DNA of 64,000 bases, taken from assembly GCF_013404085.1 (NCBI RefSeq), contig NZ_JABFHO010000001.1, forward strand, positions 1,747,001 through 1,811,000, written 5' to 3'. This stretch comes from Winogradskyella helgolandensis. Lineage in GTDB: Bacteria > Bacteroidota > Bacteroidia > Flavobacteriales > Flavobacteriaceae. Each line of letters opens with the position of its first letter. Position 1 is the stretch's first letter. This document shows, in pieces, positions 38,304 through 49,000 of the stretch. Position numbers and translations under genes: made by a program. A model generated the notes under the pieces. That model did not search any database and was not told the DNA's origin. It saw nothing but the letters and a program-made list of their open reading frames with translations.

Positions 38304-40964
38304 TTATTTTATGATAATCTTTTGAGTTCTATTTTGTGTGTTACTTTTTAATTCAACAATATAAATTCCTGCTTTTAAAGCGTTCACATTAATAGTATTT
38401 GTTGTGTTAGAAGCATTTAATGCGTTTTGTACTACCAATCGTCCTTGTACATCGTAAATAACAGCTGTTGTATCGGTGTTGAGTTGTCCTTTAACTACAA
38501 CTGTTTTTGAGCTTTGTTCAGTATGGATATCTAATCCATTTAACACATTTTCATTAAGAGCTAATGTGGTGTTTGAGAAATGCACGTAGAAACGTCCTGT
38601 GCCATTTAATGCACTCGATGGTGTAAATACATAATCACCAGTATTTAATAAAGTCCATGTATTGGTAACGTTATCTTCAAGATACACATTAATATTAGAG
38701 GGTATAGAAACCGTCTCAATATCTATGCCAATAGTTAATTGTATACCTGCTTCTCCATTAGTACTAAGAGGAACAACAACATCGTTAAAATCATCATATG
38801 GTAAAGCTTGAATAGCCATATCAATTCCCGTATTGTTTTCAACAAGATTGGTGTAAATTCCGTTAGAAGCACCAACATAAGCACCAGCATCATAACCTGG
38901 ATCTAAACCACGAGTTTGGTTGTCTACAAAATAAATGTCGGTAGAATAGGTGTCTGATGAATTGCTTAATAATAATTTTGCCAAAGCGATATTTGAATTT
39001 TCTGATGATCTTTCTACTACAAAATCATCATCACTTCCTATAGTTCTCATAGCAGGTGTAAAGGTTACTGTTCCAGAAGTAGAGGCTGGCGTTTTAACAA
39101 AGAATCCTTGGCCTGGTGCAATCTTGTCATCAGGTGGAAGGTTTAAGTTATTGTATGTTTCCCATTTGTTACCACTAGCAGCACCATTATAACCATATAC
39201 GGCTTGAAATACACCAGTATCAAATTGCGTTTTATTAAGATCGAAAAATGTGGTGAAATCTAAATATGAAGGAAATGGATTTCCAATTAGATTCCAAGTT
39301 CCATAAGAAGTGTGACCTCCATCCGTAATAGCGATAGTTATATCCGCAATTGGAGAAGCTGGTTCTCCTTTAAATTCTACATTACTACCTGCTGTAGTGG
39401 CAGCTCTATAACCTTTTCCTAGCACTAAAGCATCACTTCCATTAATAGAACTATCCCAGTTTTCATATAATCCAGATACGGTATTAAAAGGTCCAAACGC
39501 TTTTTGTGTCGGATTCGCTGGATTTTCTAAAAAGCTGGCTGCTATATCCGTAAAAACTTCAACAATTGGAGCTGATATTAAATCGTTTCCTGGCGTGGCA
39601 TTCACATATCTGTTATAACTAACATTTTGAGAAACACTTCCATTTAAAATAATACTACTAAAACTAGACGATGTAGACTCTCCGTATAAGTTGTGTCTTG
39701 TAATAGCATCTCCATTTACGGTAATTGAGTGTCCTGGCATCACCGTAACTTTTTCTGCAACAGGGCTGTCGTTAATAATGGTTAAATTATTTATAGTTAC
39801 ATCTGAATTTATAATTAATGACCCAAGTATAACGGCATTATCTGTAGGTCCCGGTACAACTCCACCTACCCAAGAAGTAGTATCTTCCCAATTAATATCC
39901 TGACCAGTTGTTGATGTTATTCCATTCACAGGAATTGTAATAAAACCTGATGAATCTTGTGTAATAGTACCATCCGCAGGCTCCACACCATCAATAAGCC
40001 ATGTGTCTAATATGACTTGAGAAACTTCAGTAGCTGTAGTTCCTATTCTAAGAACACCATTGGTATAATTTCTTAAATCTACTTCACCTTCTGTGCTTGA
40101 GGTAGAATATCCTGAAAAAATTACTTCTGTTACATTCACACCAAAGTCTAATGCCAATTCTTCTCTATCTACTGTAAGGCTACCCATATTATTTTGATTA
40201 GCATTGAAAGTTACAGTACTAATTAAATCAACTCCTCTAAAATTTCTGATAATATTGCCTTCAAACGTATTTGCTACATTAATCGTAAATGAGGCTTCTT
40301 CTCTAAGGTTTATATTACTACTAACTACAGAGGTAGTATTTGAAATAATTGAATTATTAGTAGTGACAAAAGTACCTGAATAGCCTACAAAGTCCGAAGA
40401 GGCTCCAAAAATTACTCCGCCATTACTACCATCACTTATCATAAAAATATTACCAGACCCTGTTACGGTTCCATTAAGTTCTACAGGATTAGGCGCAGCA
40501 TTTACTATATTAATCCTGTTACTTCCTAAGGCAAGGGTATATGTATCAGCGAAAATAAGTTTAGAATTTGCGGAATTTCTTGTTAGAAAATTCTTATTGT
40601 TAATATTCACCGTTACGTCACAGTTGAATGTAGTTCCTTGACCAACCCATTGTCTTATAATATAATCACTTGACGAACCATTAAGTTGTAAAATACCGCT
40701 AGAAAATATACGCGCAGTATTTGAAATTCCATTATTAGAATTAACCGATCCTACAATAATTGGCGTTATACCATCTAAGGCTACATGAGCATCTATAGTT
40801 GCCTCACCAGTTGCATCCGCTATTGTGTTGCCTGTCCAGTTATTAGTGTTAGTCCAAAGGGCGTCTATAGTACCATTAAAAGTTCCATTGGTTTGCGCAT
40901 TTAATTGAAAACTGCCTAAGCCAATAAAAGCAAAAAGCATTAGGAATTGTAATTGTTTAGTCAT
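38304..40964 (-). CDS. Large T9SS-secreted surface protein, adhesin-like
   Basis: From the ATG at 40964 the protein has 886 aa; a TTG 30 bp upstream would only lengthen the N terminus. The signal peptide ends near LNAQ. The N-terminal half is Ser/Thr/Asn-rich beta-strand repeat sequence with two Trp-rich starts (ALWTNTNNW and NWEDTTSW), typical of flavobacterial surface proteins. The last about 75 residues form a type A T9SS sorting domain (VYDVQGRLV, GIYIVEL, terminal KIIIK). It should be exported by T9SS and its CTD removed by PorU, which is encoded at 46041. No catalytic motif is seen. A role in attachment to algae or polysaccharide is possible. Confidence 0.8.
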   Translation of the reverse strand: MTKQLQFLMLFAFIGLGSFQLNAQTNGTFNGTIDALWTNTNNWTGNTIADATGEATIDAHVALDGITPIIVGSVNSNNGISNTARIFSSGILQLNGSSSDYIIRQWVGQGTTFNCDVTVNINNKNFLTRNSANSKLIFADTYTLALGSNRINIVNAAPNPVELNGTVTGSGNIFMISDGSNGGVIFGASSDFVGYSGTFVTTNNSIISNTTSVVSSNINLREEASFTINVANTFEGNIIRNFRGVDLISTVTFNANQNNMGSLTVDREELALDFGVNVTEVIFSGYSTSSTEGEVDLRNYTNGVLRIGTTATEVSQVILDTWLIDGVEPADGTITQDSSGFITIPVNGITSTTGQDINWEDTTSWVGGVVPGPTDNAVILGSLIINSDVTINNLTIINDSPVAEKVTVMPGHSITVNGDAITRHNLYGESTSSSFSSIILNGSVSQNVSYNRYVNATPGNDLISAPIVEVFTDIAASFLENPANPTQKAFGPFNTVSGLYENWDSSINGSDALVLGKGYRAATTAGSNVEFKGEPASPIADITIAITDGGHTSYGTWNLIGNPFPSYLDFTTFFDLNKTQFDTGVFQAVYGYNGAASGNKWETYNNLNLPPDDKIAPGQGFFVKTPASTSGTVTFTPAMRTIGSDDDFVVERSSENSNIALAKLLLSNSSDTYSTDIYFVDNQTRGLDPGYDAGAYVGASNGIYTNLVENNTGIDMAIQALPYDDFNDVVVPLSTNGEAGIQLTIGIDIETVSIPSNINVYLEDNVTNTWTLLNTGDYVFTPSSALNGTGRFYVHFSNTTLALNENVLNGLDIHTEQSSKTVVVKGQLNTDTTAVIYDVQGRLVVQNALNASNTTNTINVNALKAGIYIVELKSNTQNRTQKIIIK

Positions 40965-41251
40965 GATGTTAGTAGGGGTTAAAATTTTAAACAAAAATAA
41001 GTTTATATAATATTACAGCTTTGCTTAAAACACCCAAAAACATACTCATTTCTTGTAAACAAATTTGTATGAGTGATTTGGATGATGTACGAATTTTGCT
41101 GATAATTGCCACTATAATGTTGTAATGTAGGTGTATGTGGTTTTTTTTTAGAAAGTGAATGAGCAATGAAAACTACGAAATCAGCTAAGCGATTATGATG
41201 AATTTAAATAAATTGAAATTCACAATTTGTTAAACTTAAAAATTTAAAATC

Positions 41252-41650
41252 ATGAAAGTACAAGCATATTTATCGTTTAAAGGAAATTGTCAAGAAGCAT
41301 TAAAATTTTATAGTGAATTATTTGACGCTGATATTATTAACCGTCAAACCTATGAAGACAAAAAAATAGATGTCCCGTCCTCTTATAGAGATAAACTTCA
41401 GCATGCTGAGTTGAAAGGGAAGAATGTTTATTTTATGGCTTATGATGTCTCACCAGACACACCTCTCAATAGCGGTAATCAATGCCAAATGAGTATTGAA
41501 GCCTCAAATACTGAAGAAGGGAAACGTCTATTTGAAGCCTTATCGGAAGGTGGGCAGGTACATCACAATTATCGCGAAAGGGAATGGGGGTATTTTGGCC
41601 GCTGTACTGATAAATTCGGAATAGGTTGGATGGTGAATCATAATCAATAA
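41252..41650 (+). CDS. VOC-family protein (PhnB/glyoxalase-like)
   Basis: This 132-aa cytoplasmic protein has a single vicinal-oxygen-chelate-like repeat pattern (YLSFKGNCQEALKFY at the start, a WGYFGRCTDKFGIGW ending). This is the PhnB-like group often annotated as 3-demethylubiquinone methyltransferase-like. Its metal and substrate are unknown. It stands alone, divergent from the T9SS surface protein gene across 287 bp, and ends at a strong bidirectional terminator, so it is monocistronic. Confidence 0.8.
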   Translation: MKVQAYLSFKGNCQEALKFYSELFDADIINRQTYEDKKIDVPSSYRDKLQHAELKGKNVYFMAYDVSPDTPLNSGNQCQMSIEASNTEEGKRLFEALSEGGQVHHNYREREWGYFGRCTDKFGIGWMVNHNQ

Positions 41651-41674
41651 CAATTCTCTTTTAAAAGCCCTGTT

Positions 41675-41710
41675 AAAACCCCTTTTGAAATTTATTTCAA
41701 AAGGGGTTTT
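41675..41710. terminator. Bidirectional intrinsic terminator
   Basis: A perfect 16-bp inverted repeat (AAAACCCCTTTTGAAA and its complement) with a 4-nt loop lies between the convergent VOC and PAP2 genes. Confidence 0.85.
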
Positions 41711-41728
41711 AGTGTGTTTAAATCCATT

Positions 41729-42457
41729 TTAAACAGTTGGATCTTTTCTGTAAACTCTAATAAAATTAAATATAAGAGCACACAGAATAACCCAAATAAA
41801 TCCGGCAATAAAACCACCAACAATGTCTGATGGAAAGTGTACACCAAGATATATTCTGCTAATGCCTATGCTAAAGATTAAAAAGATTAAAAGTAGTATA
41901 ATACAGAATTTCAGGATTGGATGGATTTTAAAATGGTAAAAGAGATAGATTAAAAAACCGTAAAAAGCCATTGCTGTCATGGCATGTCCGCTAGGATAAC
42001 TCAGTGTTTCTACAGACACTAAATGCTCTAGTTCTGGTCGAGATCTATTTACTACTTTTTTTAAAATGATATTAGAGCTTAATGCCAATAATATTACGAC
42101 GCTAAGTTGTACTCCGTATTGCCATTTCTTTAAAATTAGCAGAAATGCCACATTGCATAGGATAAACACTAATAGATAACCGTAAACATCTCCAACATCA
42201 GTAATAAAAACAAAATATGAGGTAAGTGTTGGGTTTCGGTAAGCGAGTATCTGTTCTGTAATGGTTGTATCGAACTGGGCTAAGCTTGTCGTATGTAAAT
42301 TTTCTGTTAACTCAATAAATAAATTCGCGCTACCAATAACTATCAATATCGCAATAACAGAAATTATTATGTAAGGTAATTGATCATTGTGCTTTTTAAA
42401 CACTTTAGATATGAGCTGTTTAAGCGTGTCAATTATTATTTTAATTACATTTTGCAT
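41729..42457 (-). CDS. PAP2-family membrane phosphatase
   Basis: This 242-aa integral membrane protein has about six hydrophobic segments. All three lipid-phosphatase motifs are present: K133 to R140-P141 (KxxxxxxRP), PSGH at 155-158, and S200-R201 ... H207 ... D211. These residues form the vanadate/phosphate site of the PAP2 superfamily. Likely substrates are undecaprenyl pyrophosphate or phosphatidic acid-type lipids, but the sequence does not say which. It lies 151 bp downstream of murF on the same strand; the gap contains two long A/T homopolymer runs. Confidence 0.88.
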   Translation of the reverse strand: MQNVIKIIIDTLKQLISKVFKKHNDQLPYIIISVIAILIVIGSANLFIELTENLHTTSLAQFDTTITEQILAYRNPTLTSYFVFITDVGDVYGYLLVFILCNVAFLLILKKWQYGVQLSVVILLALSSNIILKKVVNRSRPELEHLVSVETLSYPSGHAMTAMAFYGFLIYLFYHFKIHPILKFCIILLLIFLIFSIGISRIYLGVHFPSDIVGGFIAGFIWVILCALIFNFIRVYRKDPTV

Positions 42458-42608
42458 AGACTCGTAAAAACATTTTTGAATTTATTGTGTGTTAAAAAAA
42501 AAAAAATACGGCTTTATTACTAGGGAATTTGCTGTTCAATTCATATTTGCGAGACTATGGTGATTATAATAGTTAAATCATAAAACGCAAAAAAAAAACA
42601 TTCTAGGT

Positions 42609-43889
42609 TTAAATATAATCCATAATTCGTTCTAAAGCCATACCACGAGAGCCTTTGATTAAAACCGTAGAATTAGTAAGATTAAGGTCTTTTAAAATAG
42701 GTTTTAAGTCTTCGAAACTTGAAAACTTATGCGTAGAATTGTTTGTAGTGGTTTTATAGAAGTTTTTTCCAATAACATAAACGTGTTTTCCGAAATTAGA
42801 CTCAATAAAATCGACAATGAACTGATGTTCTTTTTCTGCTTCGGATCCTAATTCAAACATATCACCGAGAAATAAATATTTGTTGTCTGCTTGTAATTGT
42901 TTTATGTTTTTAAGCGCCGCCAGCATACTCGTAGGGTTTGCGTTGTAAGCATCGAGAATTGTTTTTGTAGTCCCTTTTTCAATAATCTCAGATCGGTTAT
43001 TATCTGGCTGATAACCTTCAATAGCATGTTTAATATTATTTGTAGTGACTTTGAAATGTTTTCCAATAGCCACTGCAACTGCTATATTTCCGTAGTTATA
43101 ATCACCTATAAGCTGACTTTCAATTTTACTATCATTATGTGATAATGTGACAAAAGGATTCGCGCTTTCAAAAGCAATAGTGCAATCATTCGTTAAGCTA
43201 CTGCCAAAAGTTACTGTTTTAGTATAGTTACCAATTTGAAGAACTTGCTTCTCGTCATCTTCATTTATAAAAACTGTTTTTTCGTGAAGTTTTAAATAGT
43301 CATACAATTCTGTCTTTGCTTTAATAACTCCTTCGACACTACCAAAACCTTCTAAGTGAGCTTTACCAAAATTTGTAATTAAACCATAATCTGGCTGTGC
43401 AATACCACATAAAAAATCTATTTCACTTAGGTGGTTAGCGCCCATTTCAACAATCCCAAAGTCTAGATCTTCAGAAAAACTTAATAATGTTAACGGCACA
43501 CCAATATGGTTGTTTAGGTTTCCAATGGTTGCTTTTACTTTATATGTAGTTGCTAATACGGCATTAATAAGCTCTTTTGTAGTCGTCTTTCCATTACTAC
43601 CTGTTAAAGATATAATAGGTATTTTAATAACATTTCTATGGAATGTAGCCAACTCTTGTAACGCAATCAGTACATCATCAACAAATAGGCATCTATCATT
43701 TATCAATGCATCAACATCATCTACAACACAAAATTTAGCACCTCCTTCAAAAGCGTTTAGTATAAATTTATTTCCATCAAAATTATCTCCTTTAAGCGCA
43801 AAATACATGCAGTCCTGCTGAAGTTTTCTAGTGTCTGTTGAGATGATTGTACAGCTTTTAAATTTTAGATAGAGATCGTCTATGTTCAT
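42609..43889 (-). CDS. murF: UDP-N-acetylmuramoyl-tripeptide--D-alanyl-D-alanine ligase
   Basis: This 426-aa cytoplasmic Mur ligase adds D-Ala-D-Ala to the UDP-MurNAc-tripeptide, the last cytoplasmic peptide step of peptidoglycan synthesis. The ATP-binding loop GSNGKTTTK is at 97-105, followed by NLNNHIGVPLTLL and EMGANHLSEI, both typical of MurF. The C-terminal part has DAYNANPTSM and LGDMFELG, also MurF signatures. It lies downstream of gldJ on the same strand, an order known from other Flavobacteriia, but a terminator hairpin separates the two here. Confidence 0.95.
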   Translation of the reverse strand: MNIDDLYLKFKSCTIISTDTRKLQQDCMYFALKGDNFDGNKFILNAFEGGAKFCVVDDVDALINDRCLFVDDVLIALQELATFHRNVIKIPIISLTGSNGKTTTKELINAVLATTYKVKATIGNLNNHIGVPLTLLSFSEDLDFGIVEMGANHLSEIDFLCGIAQPDYGLITNFGKAHLEGFGSVEGVIKAKTELYDYLKLHEKTVFINEDDEKQVLQIGNYTKTVTFGSSLTNDCTIAFESANPFVTLSHNDSKIESQLIGDYNYGNIAVAVAIGKHFKVTTNNIKHAIEGYQPDNNRSEIIEKGTTKTILDAYNANPTSMLAALKNIKQLQADNKYLFLGDMFELGSEAEKEHQFIVDFIESNFGKHVYVIGKNFYKTTTNNSTHKFSSFEDLKPILKDLNLTNSTVLIKGSRGMALERIMDYI

Positions 43890-43984
43890 GTGTGTGAGTT
43901 TAGTGTGTTTTGAGCTGTTACATGCTTTTCTTTTATAAGACTTGTTATGCTTTTAGCATGCTCGTTACATAGGTCTAAAATAAA

Positions 43985-44016
43985 AAAAAGTCCTGATAAA
44001 TATATCAGGACTTTTT
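43985..44016 (-). terminator. Intrinsic terminator after gldJ
   Basis: A perfect 14-bp inverted repeat (left arm 43985-43998, right arm 44003-44016, core GTCCTGATA) has a 4-nt loop and A/T runs at both ends. It starts 20 nt past the gldJ stop. Confidence 0.8.
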
Positions 44017-44036
44017 AAAATATTATTTAACGTTTT

Positions 44037-45716
44037 TTAATTACGTCTTTTTCCTCCAGCTTCACTCTTAGATCCTACTCTTGAAACAGCACATCTAAAG
44101 CCAATATAATCAGTTGCCATATCTTGTGGGAAATAGCGACGTTGTGCTGGATCAATCCAGTACGCTCTGTCTTTCCAAGAACCACCTTTGTAAACTCTAA
44201 CTTCATCATTAATCAAAGATGTTCTGCTATTAGATTGGTCATATTCTCTAAGCATTTTTCCGTCTGTAGAATCTAATTCTACTTTATGTTTTGGAGAGTT
44301 GTACATTTTACTAGTTGTACTTTTATCTCCTTCAGATTCGTCAAAACTTTCTCTGTAATAACGTGAAGAACGCTTATCACCATCTCTAAAGTTTCTGTTG
44401 TCACTTTGACTAAAGTTAGTTCTTAAATACGTTTCTTCTTCATCAACAGGAATTGTTGCAATCTCACCAGGTAAATCTCTAGCAATAATTTTACCATTAG
44501 ATAGCGTATCGTATACAATTTCATCAACAGTTACAATTTTTACTGTACCATCTTCATTAATTGCATTTTTAGAATATACATTACCTCTATAGTAATTAAA
44601 ATCGTTAAATTCATCATCTACAATAGGTCTGTAAACATCAGCTACCCATTCAGCAACATTACCAGCCATATCATATAAACCATAATCATTTGGCTCGTAT
44701 GTTCTAACTTCTGCAGTAATATCAGCTCCATCATCAGACCAACCTGCGATTCCACCGTAATCACCTTTACCTTGCTTAAAGTTAGCTAATTGATCTCCAC
44801 GATTTACACGTTTACCAGATCTTGTATATTGTCCATCCCAAGGATATTTTTTACGTCCTCTATAAACGTTGTATTGACGTAATTCACTCATACCTAATGC
44901 AGCATATTCCCATTCAGCTTCGGTAGGAAGTCTATATTTTACAGGAATTAATCCAGATTCTCTATCAGCGTAAACATTAATAGGATTTCCGTCTGCATCC
45001 ACTTGTTGTCTACGTTGTCCACCTTCTAATACTTCTGTATTACCACCATAAGTTTGTGATGGAGCATTTATATAAGTATCAGTACTAAATGTACTTTCAG
45101 CACTTACGTCTGTATATTGTGCATCTCTTTTTATGTATCCAGCTTCTTGTAATGATAATTCTGCCACACGGTCAGTTCTCCAATTAGCGTATTCAACTGC
45201 TTGAATCCAACTAACACCAACTACAGGATAATCTGCATAACCCGGATGACGTAAATAGTTTTCTGTCATCATTTCGTTATAACCTAAACGATTTCTCCAT
45301 ACTAATGTATCAGGAAGTGCTCCTTTATATATTAAAGCATAGTTAGGATCGTCTGGTGGATATACATTTTTTAAATAATCTAAATAAAACAAATAGTTTA
45401 CATTAGTTACTTCAGTTTCATCCATATAGAATGATTGTATATGCTGCTGATTTGGCGTATTATTCCAATCGTGCATTGGGTCATCTTGTACTTTACCCAT
45501 TGTAAAGGTTCCACCTTCTACAAATGCAGTTCCCGGAGGAGTTTCCTGCTCTTTAAATTGGGTGTTGTACTGAAAACCACCTTTTTTATCATTGATTTTC
45601 CAGCCTGTGGCACTATCTACATTGCCAGAATTAGAAGAACGATTACAACTCACAATTGAGGCGCAAAGCGTTACTGCTATTAAAAATTTTAGGTTTGAGA
45701 CATGTTTCATATCCAT
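44037..45716 (-). CDS. gldJ: Gliding motility lipoprotein GldJ
   Basis: This 559-aa lipoprotein (IVSC lipobox near residue 24) has an FGE-sulfatase fold. Its length, its order next to murF and its FGE-like motifs (FVEGGTFTMG, RLPTEAEWEYAALG, YDMAGNVAEW) match GldJ of Flavobacterium. The final motif is GGSWKDRAYW, with no cysteine pair, so it is a structural and not a catalytic FGE-fold protein. GldJ is needed for gliding and for GldK stability in the T9SS motor. A second ATG at 45710 would remove two residues and is equally plausible. It is divergent from porU. Confidence 0.92.
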   Translation of the reverse strand: MDMKHVSNLKFLIAVTLCASIVSCNRSSNSGNVDSATGWKINDKKGGFQYNTQFKEQETPPGTAFVEGGTFTMGKVQDDPMHDWNNTPNQQHIQSFYMDETEVTNVNYLFYLDYLKNVYPPDDPNYALIYKGALPDTLVWRNRLGYNEMMTENYLRHPGYADYPVVGVSWIQAVEYANWRTDRVAELSLQEAGYIKRDAQYTDVSAESTFSTDTYINAPSQTYGGNTEVLEGGQRRQQVDADGNPINVYADRESGLIPVKYRLPTEAEWEYAALGMSELRQYNVYRGRKKYPWDGQYTRSGKRVNRGDQLANFKQGKGDYGGIAGWSDDGADITAEVRTYEPNDYGLYDMAGNVAEWVADVYRPIVDDEFNDFNYYRGNVYSKNAINEDGTVKIVTVDEIVYDTLSNGKIIARDLPGEIATIPVDEEETYLRTNFSQSDNRNFRDGDKRSSRYYRESFDESEGDKSTTSKMYNSPKHKVELDSTDGKMLREYDQSNSRTSLINDEVRVYKGGSWKDRAYWIDPAQRRYFPQDMATDYIGFRCAVSRVGSKSEAGGKRRN

Positions 45717-46040
45717 ACGTTTAAGTAAGCTCGTTTAATTTTAGAGTCGCAATATAACAATTAAAGGTTAACTGACAACTTTTTTTTGTGTCAAAATGCA
45801 AAAAAACATGCATTTCATCCTTTTTTTTGAGCACAACAACGGATATTTTTCAATTTACCGATGTATTTTGCCCTTTAATAACGAGCCTAGAAATGATTTA
45901 TTGTTGTATTTTTGAAATAAAAATTGTGTCGTCATAATAACGCCTTATAATCGTCGTTATTTTATAGTGAAATATAAGATGATAATATAATATAGGTATA
46001 TCTTGTAGTTCTACTTGAGACTAAAAACGAAAATGAATCA
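45717..46040. other. Divergent gldJ/porU intergenic region
   Basis: This 324-bp AT-rich region should hold promoters for both genes. TATTTTTG at 45907-45914 matches the flavobacterial -7 consensus TAnnTTTG on the plus strand, but no TTG lies at the expected -33 spacing, so I do not call it. I see no ORF, repeat or structured RNA. Confidence 0.5.
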
Positions 46041-49000
46041 ATGAAAAATTGCTATTTAATCTCTTTTCTCTTATTTACGGTGCTTTGTTTTGGGCAGCAG
46101 AAACAATTCAATATTAACTGGAATGACAATATAGTTTTAGAAACTGGTTATAATAAGATTGAAGTTCCTGCTTTTGATGAAAATCATTTTAATTATGATG
46201 AGAATATCGGTTTAACCTTTTTTGCGCAATGGGAAAGCAATGGAAGCCAAATCGATGAAAATTCTGTTGTACTTACAAATGTTGCTTATGAGACAATTTC
46301 TTCAAGCGAATTAAAAGATTTAAATCTAGAGCTTGTGCCAACGTCTCCTAAGTATAAGTTATATAATACCAACGCTAGAGGATTGTATGGTCATTATTTT
46401 GAATTAAGTCCTATTATTAAGGATAGAGGAGTTTTTAAGAAAATTACATCATTTACTGTAAATTATACTACAGGTTCTAGTCGTTTGACGAATAGTGTAA
46501 TGGGCGTGACTGAAATTACAAATTCAGTTTTGAGCTCAGGGCAATGGTATCGATTTTATATTGAAGACTCAGGTGTATTTAAATTATCTAAGAGTTTTAT
46601 TAGTGGTTTAGGTGTTAATACCAATTCTATTGATCCACGAACAATTAAAATCTATGGAAATGGTGGACGCATGTTACCATTAGAAAATGATGAAAATTAT
46701 CCATTCGATGTTGTAGAAAATGCAGTAAAATTTGTTGGTGAGGAAGACGGAAGTTTTGATAATGCAGATTATATTCTTTTTTATGGTGAAGGACCTAAAA
46801 CCTATAGCGAAGAAAGTGATACAAATTTAAACTTATACACAGACAAGACTTATTACTATGTAAATGTAAGTTCTGGTAATGGTAAGCGAATTCAAGAAAT
46901 GCCCACCATTGATGCTGCTGCGAATATTGAAATTGATACGTTTCAAGATTATCAGTTTTATGAAGTTGATGACTATAATCTTGCAAAGTTGGGACGTCGT
47001 TGGTTTGGTGATGATTTTGATATTGAAAATCAAAGGTCTTATGAATTTAAATTTCCAAACTTAGTTACTAGTATTCCTGTAGATTTTAGAATAGCCGTTG
47101 GTTCTGTTTCTGAAGTAATAACATCTATGAGTGTTACAATTAATGGTAATCAGGTTACTAGTTTAGGGCTTAGCGCCATAAGTCCAGGCTCAGTTTTAGC
47201 AACTGCTGCGACTTATAATCAACAGCAGAGTATAACCTCGGATGTTATTACTGTTGATTTTGATTATAGTAATAATGGAAATCCATCAGCAAATGCGTTT
47301 CTAGATTATATAAATATTGAGGCTACCCGAAATTTAAGATATGAAGGTGAACAGTTAGTTTTTAAAAATAAAGACGTCATTGTAACACCCGGAATTGCAC
47401 AATACAATGTTACCAATACAACTAATCTTAACGAAATCTGGGATATAACCGATCGCTTTAACGTGAGTACTGTTGAAAATTCAGACAATGCAAATGTGTT
47501 ATCTTTTAAAGCACAGTCTGGTGAAGAGAGAATCTATTTAGCTTTTTCTAACAATAATGTATTTGTTCCAAAAACAGATTCTAGAACTACAGTTGCTAAT
47601 CAAAATTTAAAAGGAACAATTTTCAATAATACGGAGGGTCAGTTTGAAGATATTGATTACATCATTTTATCTCCATCTATATTTTTAACACAAGCAGAAC
47701 GATTAGCACAAATTAATAGAGATCAATATAATTTGAATGTAAAAGTGGTTGATCTTCAAACTATATACAATGAATTTAGTACCGGTAGTCAAGATATTGC
47801 AGCACTGCGTAATTTTATTAAATATGTATACGACAATGCGAGCACACCGAGTAAGCGTTTAAAATACCTTTGTTTATTTGGTGATGGCTCTTACGATTAT
47901 AAAAACCGACTAAGTAGTAATACTAATTTAGTGCCTTCTTGGTATACCAATACCAGTTTTAGTTTAGTAAGTTCATTTGTTTCAGATGATTTCTACGCTA
48001 TGTTAGATGATAATGAAGGCGGTATGGCTACTTCGGACCGGATGGATATTGCTGTAGGTAGAATTTTAGCGGAAAATGTGCAACGCGCTAAAGAAATGGT
48101 AGATAAAGTGGAAGCCTATTATCAGCCTGAATCCTATGGTAGTTGGAGGAATAATATTTTGCTTATCTCTGATGATGTGGATGAGGCATGGGAAAAAAGA
48201 CTTCAGCAGACTACAGATGATTTAGGGACGACTTTAGATGAAGAAAAACCATTTTTAAATGTTATAAAAATACATTCGGATGCCTTTGAACAAGAATCTT
48301 CAGCAGCAGGAAATAGATATCCTAAAGTTAATGACGCTATAAAAGATGCTATTGAGGTTGGAGCTTTAGTAGTTAACTATTTCGGTCACGGCGGAGAAGA
48401 TGGGATTGCTAAAGAACGAATTTTTGATAAAATAGATTCTCAAGAAATTAATAATATTTGCAAGTATAATTTGTTTATTACGGTAACTTGTGAATACACT
48501 AAGTTCGATGATCCAGACAGAGAAACAGCGGGTGAATATACCTTTTGGAACACAAATGGAGGCGCTGTTGCCTTAGTTACTACAACGCGACAAATAATCG
48601 TTTCTGTAGGTGAGTCGCTTAATAAAGTACTGGATGATTACTTATTTGCATTTGGTTCTAACGACTACGTGTCAATGGCAGAAGCATTACGATTAACAAA
48701 AATAGATGGTAATATTTCAGGTTCTAGTCAAAAGCGATTGGTATTCTTTATTGGAGATCCGGCAATGAAACTAGCTTTTGCGCAACCAGATATTAAATTA
48801 ACTAAAGTAAACGATGTAGAAATCACCCAGCCTATCGATGTTCTAAAAGCTTTAAGTTATACAAAGTTAGCGGGTGAAGTTGTTGATACAAATGGTAATA
48901 TATTATCTAATTATAATGGTACACTAACCGCTACCGTTTTTGATAAAGAAATTGCGCGTCAAACTTTAGCCAACGATGGAGTTACAGAAACGGATGGTGA

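Noticed and set aside
40965..40994. TTG start of the T9SS surface protein
   Set aside because: The ATG at 40964 starts the signal peptide directly. A TAnnTTTG-like box at 40992-40999 (minus strand) would overlap the longer frame.
42494..42510. Poly-A run as a mobile-element scar
   Set aside because: It is a simple homopolymer, with no flanking repeats or transposase.
44037..45716. GldJ as a second formylglycine-generating enzyme
   Set aside because: It has the FGE fold but lacks the cysteine pair; length and neighbours match GldJ.
45907..45914. TATTTTTG as a promoter of porU
   Set aside because: It matches TAnnTTTG, but no TTG lies at the right spacing, and the leader would be 127 nt. Chance matches are common in AT-rich DNA.
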